Assembly (NCBI GenBank): GCA_963774935.1
Contig: CAVZGO010000003.1
Location: 1-64,000 of the forward strand
DNA length: 64,000 nt
Direction of reading: 5' to 3'
From: CAVZGO01 sp963774935
GTDB taxonomy: Bacteria > Chloroflexota > Anaerolineae > Anaerolineales > UBA4823
The notes beneath the pieces are model-generated. The model saw only the letters and a program-made list of their open reading frames with translations. It was not told the DNA's origin and did no database searches. The translations under genes were made by a program, and so were the position numbers. Each line of letters begins with the position of its first letter. Within the stretch, counting starts at the first letter, position 1. Shown here in pieces: positions 35,017 through 43,669 of this stretch.

Positions 35017-36423
35017 ATGAATAAGATAAATTTTGGTCGAATTTTTACGATCGTTATGCTATTCGTGGCAGCCTTTTCCTTGCTGGCTGCACTTTTGATG
35101 GCTGTGCGCTTTGTGCGGCAGCCATTTCCGGGGATCATGGTGGAACAATCGCTGGTCATCGCCGGGATGAAGGGCGAAGGCTGGGGCGGAGAAAAGTACG
35201 GCAATTTGCAGCGCGTGATCGCCATCAATACAACTCCGGTGAACACAGCCAGCCAGTTCAGCAAGATCATCATTACCTTACCGGGCAACCAGCAGATCAC
35301 GATCCAAACCATCCAGCCGAATGGCAGTCAGCTCCAGCACCAGCTGGTCATGATGCGCTCGCTGCCGGGCGATGATGCTGCCCGCTTGTTCTGGCTCCCC
35401 TGGGGAATCGGTCTCATATACTTAAGCATCGGCATCTTTGTTCTGCGTGAGCGCAGTCGTTCGAGGGCAAGCCAGGTTTTTGCTTATTTCTGCGCCAACG
35501 CCGCGATTGTCAACGGCTTGTTCTTCGACCTGGCTACCACCCACCTCGGAAACGCCCTGTGGACTTTCTCGTTAGCCCAGCTTGGCGGCGCGGTGATTGC
35601 GCTGGCGGTAGTGCTGCCGGAGGGCATCGTGGCGACCCGGCGACAATCCCAGGTGCGGCTGCTTGCCTACGGGATATCGGCGCTGCTGGCGATCTGGGGT
35701 TGGATTGAGCTGTTTAATGAAGCGAATCCCTGGGGATATATCTACCCCTGGCGTGCCTCTTATATTTTTTTAGGTGTGGCATTTTTCACCTTTATTGGTG
35801 TGCAAGCCAGCCGCTTGCGCATATCGCTGAATCCATTAGCGCGCCAGCAAGTGCGTCTGGTGCTGTGGGGGGCAGTGATGAGTTTTACCCCCATCGGGTT
35901 GTGGCTGGTCGCCCAGCTTGTCTGGCCCGTGCCATTCAACCCGGTGCTGTTCCTACCGCTGCTCTTACTGTTCCCGCTTGCCATTATGACCGCCATTATT
36001 CGTTACCGGATGTGGGATATTGATCTGATCATCCGGCGGACGGTGATCTACACCGTGCTGACTGTCTTTCTGCTGGTGGTTTATTTTTTCCTGATCCTTT
36101 TCTTTGACTATGTTTTTACAAGGCTGCTCGGTCGCAGCATTCTATCTTCTGTTATTTCGACGTTCATTATCGTTTTAATATTTACCCCATTGCGTCGTTC
36201 GATTCAACGCTGGGTAGACCACCGTTTCTACCGGTATCATTATCGGCCTGAGGTAATTCAGGGAAAATTCCAGGATGCGGTTAGAATGCAGGTAGATCCT
36301 CAGGAGATTGGGGAAGAATTTATCCAGATTGTTGATGAGACTTTGCAGCCAGAATTCATGGCGTTCTGGTTGCAGCGAGTACCGGATCAACGACAGCTAA
36401 CCAAAGGAGATAAAAATGTATGA
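35017..36423 (+). CDS. Multi-helix membrane protein resembling a sensor kinase input half, without kinase domain
   Basis: 468 residues. A first helix is followed by an outer PDZ-like region (GNLQRVIAINTTPVNTASQF), then about 8 helices, ending in the block IIRRTVIYTVLTVFL...TPLRRSIQRWVDHRFYRYHYRP and QIVDETLQPEFMAFWLQ. In Chloroflexota histidine kinases this block precedes a GAF/kinase region, but here the gene stops after 60 more residues. Possible ligand sensor acting on another partner, or a truncated kinase. GC-rich until about 36060, then AT-richer. Its last 8 bp overlap the next gene. Confidence 0.75.
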   Translation: MNKINFGRIFTIVMLFVAAFSLLAALLMAVRFVRQPFPGIMVEQSLVIAGMKGEGWGGEKYGNLQRVIAINTTPVNTASQFSKIIITLPGNQQITIQTIQPNGSQLQHQLVMMRSLPGDDAARLFWLPWGIGLIYLSIGIFVLRERSRSRASQVFAYFCANAAIVNGLFFDLATTHLGNALWTFSLAQLGGAVIALAVVLPEGIVATRRQSQVRLLAYGISALLAIWGWIELFNEANPWGYIYPWRASYIFLGVAFFTFIGVQASRLRISLNPLARQQVRLVLWGAVMSFTPIGLWLVAQLVWPVPFNPVLFLPLLLLFPLAIMTAIIRYRMWDIDLIIRRTVIYTVLTVFLLVVYFFLILFFDYVFTRLLGRSILSSVISTFIIVLIFTPLRRSIQRWVDHRFYRYHYRPEVIQGKFQDAVRMQVDPQEIGEEFIQIVDETLQPEFMAFWLQRVPDQRQLTKGDKNV

Positions 36424-37870
36424 TGTGATTGTTATTGGTGGTGGGCCGGCTGGCGTTACAGCAGCGCTACGTGCAAGTGAATTAGGTGCAAAAGTTGCTC
36501 TTGTAGAGCGTGGACGAATGGGGGGCACCTGTACAAATGATGGCTGTGTGCCCACACGTGTGCTGGCTAAAGCAGCCCGGCTCTGGCGAGATAATGAACA
36601 GTACGAAACATATGGATTAATCGCGCAAAAGCCTGAGCTGGATTTCGGCCGCTTGATGTCGCGTGTGCAGAAAGTTGTATATTCGATGCAAGAAAAGAAA
36701 CAATTGATTAACCATCTGCAACTATCTGGAGTTGAAACCCTAACTGAGGTCGGGCCGGCTAGCTTCGAAGATCCGTTCACTGTGGCTTTAGGCGATGGCA
36801 GACGATTGGGAGCAGGGAAATTTATCCTGGCTGCGGGGGGCAGGTCGCGCAGGTTGGATTTTCCCGGTGAGGAACATGCCTTAACCCACAATGACTTATG
36901 GGCATTGCGGAAGCTGCCTCGATCTATTGCGGTAGTTGGCGGCGCAGCGACGGGGTGCCAGGTAGCGTCCATCTTAAATGCGTTCGGTTCGCAGGTAACG
37001 ATTCTCGAGGTTTCACCTCGAATTTTACGTGTGGAAGATGAAGCCGTCGCATTAGCAATCGACACTGCCTTCCAGAAACGCGATATTAATCTGATCAAAG
37101 GGATTGAAGGTATTCAAGGTATTATCAAATATCCAGATCATCTGGAGCTGACCTACCTGATCGCGGGAGAGGAGCACCGACTAGAAGTTGATGCAATCTT
37201 CCTGTCGACAGGTTGGCTGGGAAACCTTGATCCATTAAATTTATCCGCTGCAGGAGTTGAAACCTTCCGAAACTACGTCAAAGTAAACGACTTTTTACAG
37301 ACAACCGCTGCACATATATTTGCGGCTGGCGATATTACGGGTCGAATGATGCTGGTGCAGAGTGCCGGGTATGAAGCACTTGCAGCCGCAGAAAACGCAG
37401 TATTGGGTGTTGGGAACCGGCAGCAACATACAATCGTGCCGCACGGTGGATTCACTGATCCTGAATACGCTAGCGTCGGGCTATCCGAGGAGCAAGCCCG
37501 CCAGAAATTTGATGTTCTTGTAGCTACAGTCCCATATAGTGATATCGATCGCGCAGTAATTGATGATCGCACGGAGGGTTTTTGTAAGTTAATTGTCTCA
37601 CGCGAAACTCACCGAATATTAGGAGCTCATGTTGTTGGTGAGCAGGCTTTAGAAGTGGTTCATGTTCTTGCAGCGGGCATGGCAGCCGACATTTGGGTTG
37701 AGCAATTAGCGGAATTGCAAATTGCATACCCTACCTTTACTGCTTCTGTAGGTATGGCTGCAAGAAGGATCGTCCACCAGTTGGGTGTTATACCCCTTTC
37801 ACCTCAGTGGATTGCATTAGGTCTTCAGCAGACTGCAGAATGGGAGCAGAGAGACCAGTCAAATCAATGA
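36416..37870 (+). CDS. FAD-dependent pyridine nucleotide-disulphide oxidoreductase
   Basis: 484 residues. N-terminal FAD motif VIVIGGGPAGVTAAL, redox-active disulphide GGTCTNDGCVPTR, NAD(P)-binding AVVGGAATGCQVASIL, second FAD site HIFAAGDITG and a dimerisation domain. This is lipoamide dehydrogenase/mercuric reductase architecture, but the catalytic His-x4-Glu of the former (HxHPT...E) reads AYPTFTASVG, so it is probably not a standard dihydrolipoamide dehydrogenase. Electron acceptor unknown. Overlaps the preceding membrane gene by 8 bp. Confidence 0.88.
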   Translation: MYDVIVIGGGPAGVTAALRASELGAKVALVERGRMGGTCTNDGCVPTRVLAKAARLWRDNEQYETYGLIAQKPELDFGRLMSRVQKVVYSMQEKKQLINHLQLSGVETLTEVGPASFEDPFTVALGDGRRLGAGKFILAAGGRSRRLDFPGEEHALTHNDLWALRKLPRSIAVVGGAATGCQVASILNAFGSQVTILEVSPRILRVEDEAVALAIDTAFQKRDINLIKGIEGIQGIIKYPDHLELTYLIAGEEHRLEVDAIFLSTGWLGNLDPLNLSAAGVETFRNYVKVNDFLQTTAAHIFAAGDITGRMMLVQSAGYEALAAAENAVLGVGNRQQHTIVPHGGFTDPEYASVGLSEEQARQKFDVLVATVPYSDIDRAVIDDRTEGFCKLIVSRETHRILGAHVVGEQALEVVHVLAAGMAADIWVEQLAELQIAYPTFTASVGMAARRIVHQLGVIPLSPQWIALGLQQTAEWEQRDQSNQ

Positions 37871-37877
37871 TTGAGTT

Positions 37878-38039
37878 ATGTTCATAGAACGGTTTGCCTT
37901 GGTGGAAAAATCACTGATTAAACCTTTATCCGAAGACGATACTTCCGAGGTCCAGGTATCGTTTGAGCCTAATCCTGACGCAAAGCGTTGGAAAGGTCGA
38001 GGCAAGCCAGGCAGCAAAGTGGCAGAGCTAGGAAGATAA
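37878..38039 (+). CDS. Small hypothetical protein, 53 residues
   Basis: ATG-TAA frame starting 7 bp after the reductase stop: hydrophilic, charged, containing VQVSFEPNPDAKRWKGRGKPGS. Its codon use looks protein-like and it fills the gap to the STAS gene, but no ribosome-binding site or family is recognised. May be chance. Confidence 0.3.
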   Translation: MFIERFALVEKSLIKPLSEDDTSEVQVSFEPNPDAKRWKGRGKPGSKVAELGR

Positions 38040-38118
38040 GGTTACGGACCTTACATGGCAGGTGTTTATTCGGTTCATCAAAGCATCGTTTACTGGTTCG
38101 CAAGAGAATGAGGTATAC

Positions 38119-38475
38119 ATGTTAACTTCGAAGGTCCAAATTGCTCATCGAACACCGAGTCCAGCAGCAGGTGTCCTGGAAATTCATGGGGAAGTAAGCT
38201 CATTTGCGGAGCCTGCGCTGATGGATGCATACAACACGGTTACAACGGCAGGAGTAAAGACCGTGATCCTGAATTTTACCGATCTATCCTATATGAATAG
38301 CTCAGGAATCGGGTTATTGGTGACTTTGTTAATCCGCACCCAACGCCAAAATCAGCGTCTGATTGCCTGTGGGTTGGACGACCATTACAAGCAAATCTTT
38401 GAGCTGACACGATTACATGAGGCGATAACAATTTATCCAGACGAAGCAAGTGCTTTGGCATCCGTTGAGGGTTGA
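38119..38475 (+). CDS. STAS-domain anti-sigma factor antagonist
   Basis: 118 residues from ATG 38119, with GAGG upstream; the longer frame is not favoured. SpoIIAA-like fold with the phosphorylatable Ser region TDLSYMNSSGIGLLVTLL. These proteins free sigma factors or act in partner-switch networks when dephosphorylated. No anti-sigma kinase or phosphatase neighbours it, so its circuit is unknown. Confidence 0.88.
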   Translation: MLTSKVQIAHRTPSPAAGVLEIHGEVSSFAEPALMDAYNTVTTAGVKTVILNFTDLSYMNSSGIGLLVTLLIRTQRQNQRLIACGLDDHYKQIFELTRLHEAITIYPDEASALASVEG

Positions 38476-38684
38476 AGTTGGGTGTCGAAATAAGTGTATC
38501 AGCTCCTCCTTTGGGGGCAGAGTCACCATAAGCCACCCGATCAGCAAATTCAATGATTTGCTGATGCAAATGTGAGATTGTTGTCGAATTCACCAAGGCA
38601 AATCGTGCCAATTGCTGGCAGCATGCTGCCTGACCGGCATTTATATGAATCCGTAAATTTGTCCGACAATTAGCTATTTGCTAC

Positions 38685-38712
38685 TTGACAGGAGGAATTG
38701 TCAGGCTAAAAT
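38685..38712 (+). promoter_or_regulatory. Sigma70-type promoter of the SHMT-GcvT gene
   Basis: Perfect TTGACA (38685-38690), 16-bp spacer, TAAAAT (38707-38712). The best two-box promoter in the window. Transcription would start near 38719, leaving a leader of about 140 bases. Confidence 0.8.
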
Positions 38713-38769
38713 TTAAGTAGGGATGATCATACGCCTAGAAATAAGCGCTCTACCATGCGCTATCTCCAA

Positions 38770-38822
38770 AGCGTGGCCGTTCTATGGTTATTGGACGGAT
38801 GGCCGCGCTATATTTTTATTTT
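38770..38822 (+). promoter_or_regulatory. Terminator-like hairpin in the SHMT-GcvT leader (possible attenuator)
   Basis: AGCGTGGCC (38770-38778) pairs with GGCCGCGCT (38801-38809), one G-U; the inner GTTC can pair with GGAC; then TATATTTTTATTTT. It lies between the promoter and the start codon, where a conditional terminator would be placed. The 50 bases before it may hold a competing fold. Confidence 0.5.
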
Positions 38823-38858
38823 CAGGTCAAAATGATTTCAAAAAGCCAGGAGAATAAT

Positions 38859-41800
38859 ATGAAAGATTACATTTTTCACGGAACATTAGCAGATCTTGAT
38901 CCTGCGGTTTTTGACTTAACCCAACTTGAGGCAGAACGGCAGGTTGTTAAGTTGATTCTGATACCCAGTGAAAGTCAGGCTCCCATGGCTGTGCGGGAGG
39001 CGATGGGCTCGGCATTCCAAAATATTTATGCAGAGGGATACCCTGACGAAGAATCTCGTGAATTTTCAGAGATGGAAATCCTGGATTATGAATCCCGACT
39101 TGCGCACTTCCGCCGATATTCCGATCCTCGATATTATAAAGGGACTGAATATGCAGATGTTGTTGAGGCTCTGGCACGCAGACGAGTCGCAGAGTTATTC
39201 GCGACTCCCACAATTCCCCCCGAAGCAATTTATGCCAACGTCCAAGCCCTCTCGGGTGCTCCGGCAAACAATGCCGTATTTCACGCGTTATTAACCCCTG
39301 GTGACACTATTTTAGGGATGAGCTTACTCCATGGGGGACATCTATCCCATGGCTCTTCGGTCAATAGATCGGGAAAATTTTATAATGCTGTGCACTACAC
39401 CATCGACCCGAGCACTGGCCAAATCGATTATGCTCAAATTGAAACCCTGGCTAAGGAGCATAAGCCTAAATTAATTATTGCTGGCTATTCTTCCTACCCC
39501 TGGAGTGTGGACTGGGCGAAATTTCAGGCGATCGCCAAAGGGGTTGGAGCGTACCTGATGGCAGATATTGCCCATGTTGCCGGACTGGTCGCGGGGGGTG
39601 TATACCCATCACCGGTCGGGTATGCTGATGTGATTACATTTACCACACACAAATCATTGTGTGGTCCACGTGGAGCAGTTATCTTAACGACGAGCCCAAC
39701 GCTGTCTCGCAAGGTCGATAAAGCTGTATTTCCAGGGGAGCAAGGTGGTCCCCATGTTCATATTTTTGCTGCGATGGCGACTACCTTTAAGTTAGCGAAG
39801 TCAGAGCAATTCAAGCAGCTTCAGGAACAAATCGTAAAGAATTGTGCTGCCTTTGTTGGACAATTCCAATCATTGGGGTGGTCAATCCCCTTTGGGGGTA
39901 CCAATACCCACTTAATGAATCTGGATGTCACCAGAATCGCAGGTCCCGATGGTACAGCGCTTTCTGGCGATCAGGCTGCCAGAATTTTAGACATCGCTGG
40001 TATTGTCGTCAATCGGAATACCATACCTGGTGACAAGCATGCGACGGATCCTTCAGGAATCCGAATGGGTACTCCATGGCTTACGCAGCGGGGATTTACC
40101 GAATCCCACATGGTTCAACTCGCTGATTTGATATCAACTTTATTGAAATCGGTAACACCATACTCTGTTGAGAGCAGAAAAGGGCTCGAACGACGCGCGA
40201 AAGTAGATTTCGAGACTCTAGAGAAGACAAAACTGAAGATTCGAGAATTAGCCTGGAATGCAGCGCGAGACTTTGAGCCTGCAGGAATTGGTTATCCCCA
40301 CTTCTATTATCTCGACACGAAACCACAATCTGATATGAATGGTTTGCGGGATATCCTTGCACAATCAGTCCGTGACATTTTCAGCAACACGAGCACATTG
40401 GCATTGAGCGGCGAACGAATTCGGCCTTTCTTAAACCTAGCGCTGACCAGTAACGTGGAGGGGCTTGGTTCAGGGCAAGGTCAAGCCACAAGGGTCATTA
40501 CACCCTTGGGAGAAGTCGATGGCGTATTGACGTGCAAAACTCAAACTGATTTCTTGTTGACTGTTTCGGAAGAGAATTTTGGCTTGACCGCTTCCTGGCT
40601 GCGTGATCTATCGGATGGCTATATCTGCTTCGGCGATGATCCGAAGCGGAAACTTCCTGGACCTGTCATTGTGCGCGGGGTATTGTCTGAAAGGGCACAT
40701 GCGGAGGGCGAAAAGGTTGAAGTCAGTAAACCCTGGTACATTGGCGTGCAGTCGGAACCAAATCCCCGGGAACCTTTACCAGCGTTTGATTGGATCGACA
40801 AAGAGGGTGATCTGCGACAAACGCCGATAGTGGATGTGCATAAAAAGTTAGGTGCAAAGCTGATTCCTTTTGCTGGCTGGGAAATGCCCGTCTGGTATAG
40901 CTCAGTCTTAGAAGAGCACTTAGCTGTCAGACAAGCTGCGGGAATATTTGATGTAGCTCATATGGGTGTCTACCAGGTAGAAGGGGTCGATGCGCCAAAC
41001 TTCTTAGATAGTGTGGTTGGAAATGATGTTGGTAGTTTAGGAGTTGGAGAGTCCCTTTACACGCATTTCCTGACTCCAGACGCCGATGTTATTGATGATT
41101 TGCTGATTTACCACCGTGGGAAAGAGAAATATCTGGTCGTGGTTAACGCTTCGAATGACGATAAGGATTGGGCATGGCTTAATGCAGTCAAAGAAGGGCT
41201 AGTCAAGGTAGATAACAGGCGACCGTGGGCGAAAGCCTTTGGAAGAAATATTCGACTGCGGAACTTGAGAAGCCGGAGCGAAGGGGATGATATGCGCGTG
41301 GATATCGCCCTCCAGGGTCCAAAATCAAGGGATATACTGCTTGCGCTTGGGGTTGATGCTGACAACCGCCGGAAAGTGATGTCGTTAACGCGTACTCAAC
41401 TTTGTGATGCCGTTGTAGGCGGCTTTGACCTCGTAGTCTCTCGAACTGGCTACACAGGTGAAAAGATGGCTTTTGAGTTATTTGTTCATCCCGACCAATC
41501 CGCAACATTATTCCAGAGGATTGTCGAGATTGGTGCAGATTTTGGATTAAAACCGATCGGTTTGGGGCGCGCGATTCCTTACGGACCGAGGCTGGTCTTC
41601 CACTTTATGGTCACGAAATGGGAGTGGGATCTGGTAAATTTGGCGAGCGCGATCTTGGCGTCGCCGAGGGAGGCTTTGGGAGTTATGTCAAAACCTATAA
41701 GCCATGGTTCATCGGTCGTGAAGCATTCCTCGCGCGGGAGCAAAGTCGCAAGGGGATTGTAGCTCGCTTCAGATTCAACGACAAGGGTGTCCGCATGGCG

Positions 41801-42052
41801 CATGGTGGCGATCCTGTGATTGACAAAAAAGGTCGGGTAATCGGCTGGGTCACGAGCTGTGCAGTTGACTCAAATGGATTCTTAACCGGACTGGCATTTG
41901 TGGAACAAAAAAATACCGATGAAGGTACTCCGATTCTTGTTTACCAAAGCGCACCCGACAAAGCCGGCAAAGCACCCATCGAGATGAAAGTTGGTGATAA
42001 AGCCTTGCTGCCAACGCCAGCTACTGTGGTGAGTCGTTTCCCTAAATTATGA
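38859..42052 (+). CDS. glyA-gcvT: Serine hydroxymethyltransferase fused to glycine-cleavage T protein (frame broken once)
   Basis: About 1064 residues. Start ATG 38859 with AGGAG upstream. Residues 1-435: SHMT, which interconverts serine and glycine with THF; PLP Lys265 in FTTHKSLCGPRGA, LIPSES, YAEGYPD. Residues about 436-653: a middle region whose part 514-585 looks like a worn GcvT N-domain (RPFLNLALTSNVEGLGSG, TDFLLTVSEENF). From 654: complete GcvT (FAGWEMPVWY, DVAHMGVY, RTGYTGE), the aminomethyltransferase of glycine cleavage. A missing G at about 41564-41567 breaks the frame; joined, it reads GLGARDSLRTEAGLPLYGHEM and continues to 42052. Both activities handle 5,10-methylene-THF, so the fusion could channel one-carbon units. 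Confidence 0.88.
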
Positions 42053-42110
42053 ATAGCACTTGAAGGTCTGATCGAACCTTAAGTTGCTATAAACGGAGAA
42101 TATACTAAAT

Positions 42111-43364
42111 ATGAAACGAGGAAAACTTATGCAGACACCATGGGAGCATCGTTTTGCCCAGAGGACTCAACGGATGGGTAGCTCCGCAATTCGCGAACTC
42201 CTAAAACTGACCGAACAGCCAGACATAATTTCGTTTGGTGGTGGCATGCCTGCACCAGATGTTTTTCCAATACAAGAATTTTCTGAAGCATGTCAAAGGG
42301 TGCTTGTTGATTATGGTCCTCAAGCTCTCCAATATGGTGCGACAGAGGGTTATCTGCCGTTGCGAGAGATGATTACCCGTCACACTGCTCGTTATGGAAT
42401 TGAAGTAACCGCTGACAATGTGATGATAACAAGCGGATCGCAACAGGCGCTCGATCTTTTGGGAAAAATATTACTTAATCGTGGCGACCATGTATTGGTG
42501 GAATCGCCTACCTATTTAGGCGCACTGCAAGCCTGGAATGCTTATGGTGCAGAGTATGTATCCGTACCCATGGACGAAAACGGGATGATGACCGAAGCGC
42601 TTGAAGAAGGTTTGCGGTCTGGTCCAAAGTTTATTTACGTTCTTCCGAATTTCCAAAATCCGTCAGGTGTCACCTTATCGCTTGAAAGGCGGCATAAATT
42701 GATTGAGCTCGCCGATCGATACGGCGTGCCGATCGTTGAAGATGATCCTTACGGTCAGTTGCGCTACGAAGGTGAGCACCTGCCCTCCGTTGTGGAATTA
42801 GATAGCCAATATCGCGATAATTGTGATGTATGCTATCGTGGAAATGTGATCTACCTGAGCACATTCTCAAAGATACTGGCGCCAGGCATACGCCTCGCCT
42901 GGGTGGTAGCTCCTCCAGAAGTAATACGTAAGCTAGTTCAAGCCAAGCAAGGCACCGATTTGCATACTTCCAGCTTCAATCAACTTGTTACATACGAAGT
43001 TGCTAAAGGCGGATTTTTGGATCGGCACGTGAAGCTCATTCGGGATGTGTACAGTGAGCGCAGAGATGTTATGTTAGGCGCGATGGATGCATATTTTCCG
43101 CCAGGTGTTGAATGGACACATCCTGAAGGTGGATTGTTCTTGTGGGGAATTCTTCCAGAGTCAATGAGCTCTGCTGACGTATTAAAGAGCGCTTTAGAGG
43201 AAAAGGTTGCATTTGTCCCAGGCGGCCCATTTTATGCAAATGGTGGTGGTCACAACACAATGCGGTTGAATTTCTCATATTCAAATCCTGAGAAGATCCG
43301 CGAAGGTATCTCCAGACTAGGAAGGGTAATTAGCGGAAAAGTGGGCGAACCAATGCGAGGGTAA
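42111..43364 (+). CDS. PLP-dependent aminotransferase, 2-aminoadipate/MocR-like fold type I
   Basis: 417 residues (411 from the alternative ATG 42129, which has GAGGA 7 bp upstream). Landmarks: ISFGGGMPAPDVFP, QYGATEGYLPLREMI, PNFQNPSGVTLSLERR, EDDPYGQLRY, and PLP Lys in STFSKILAPGIRLAWV. Similar enzymes transaminate 2-aminoadipate, aromatic or branched amino acids; substrate cannot be read from sequence. Unlike true MocR regulators it has no HTH domain. It follows SHMT-GcvT by 58 bp and may share its transcript. Confidence 0.9.
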   Translation: MKRGKLMQTPWEHRFAQRTQRMGSSAIRELLKLTEQPDIISFGGGMPAPDVFPIQEFSEACQRVLVDYGPQALQYGATEGYLPLREMITRHTARYGIEVTADNVMITSGSQQALDLLGKILLNRGDHVLVESPTYLGALQAWNAYGAEYVSVPMDENGMMTEALEEGLRSGPKFIYVLPNFQNPSGVTLSLERRHKLIELADRYGVPIVEDDPYGQLRYEGEHLPSVVELDSQYRDNCDVCYRGNVIYLSTFSKILAPGIRLAWVVAPPEVIRKLVQAKQGTDLHTSSFNQLVTYEVAKGGFLDRHVKLIRDVYSERRDVMLGAMDAYFPPGVEWTHPEGGLFLWGILPESMSSADVLKSALEEKVAFVPGGPFYANGGGHNTMRLNFSYSNPEKIREGISRLGRVISGKVGEPMRG

Positions 43365-43390
43365 TCAAAGGCTTTATGAAGAATGTAAAG

Positions 43391-43460
43391 CCGAATGCAA
43401 AGAATTCGGTTTGGATACGAAACAGGTGAGGGATATCACATGATAATCGCTCACCTGTTT
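43391..43460. terminator. Two hairpins between convergent genes (bidirectional terminator region)
   Basis: CCGAAT / ATTCGG then TTT (43391-43412), followed by a perfect 11-bp stem AAACAGGTGAG / CTCACCTGTTT (43420-43430 with 43450-43460), ending in T's on both strands. Placed between the aminotransferase and the convergent small membrane gene. Confidence 0.6.
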
Positions 43461-43497
43461 ACAATCTGCTGGGTCTTCTAATTTATAAAGATACCGG

Positions 43498-43626
43498 TTA
43501 GGTTAAAAATGTATAACCCAGATATATTCCAGCTGCTATGAGTAGTAGAAATAAAATAAACAGCAGAATACGTCTGGTTCGAAGCTGTGCTGCCCTTCGT
43601 TGAGCTCTGGTAGATCGGTCAGACAT
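43498..43626 (-). CDS. Small single-helix membrane protein, 42 residues
   Basis: Starts at ATG 43626 with GAGG upstream. An Arg-rich cytoplasmic head (RSTRAQRRAAQLRTRR) precedes one hydrophobic helix (ILLFILFLLLIAAGIYLGY). The positive-inside layout and ribosome-binding site support a real gene. It is downstream of the GNAT-like gene on the same strand. Function unknown. Confidence 0.55.
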   Translation of the reverse strand: MSDRSTRAQRRAAQLRTRRILLFILFLLLIAAGIYLGYTFLT

Positions 43627-43669
43627 TGGATACCTCAGTTGAGTGCTTATGATTCGTCAATATTCTTGA

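Larger units (their letters stand above)
38476..38858. other. 383-bp intergenic region with inverted repeat, promoter and leader hairpin
   Basis: No gene seen. From left: a perfect 10-bp inverted repeat (ATCAGCAAAT / ATTTGCTGAT, 38540-38565) with no T run, possibly a weak end signal for the STAS gene or an operator; a good promoter (38685-38712); then a leader of about 140 bases with a terminator-like hairpin before the SHMT-GcvT gene. I could not match the leader to the glycine, THF, ZTP or SAM riboswitch consensus. Confidence 0.6.

Noticed and set aside
36397..37098. Minus-strand frame of 233 codons opposite the flavin reductase
   Set aside because: Antisense shadow of a complete oxidoreductase; codon pattern is the mirror of the sense gene.
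38540..38565. Perfect inverted repeat as a Rho-independent terminator of the STAS gene
   Set aside because: AT-rich stem and no T run on either strand; kept only as an unexplained inverted repeat.
38276..38611. Minus-strand frame of 111 codons opposite the STAS gene
   Set aside because: Overlaps a recognised STAS gene, lacks a start signal and shows no family features.
38713..38858. Known glycine, THF, ZTP or SAM riboswitch in the SHMT-GcvT leader
   Set aside because: None of the conserved core sequences of those classes could be found by eye; a covariance search would be decisive.
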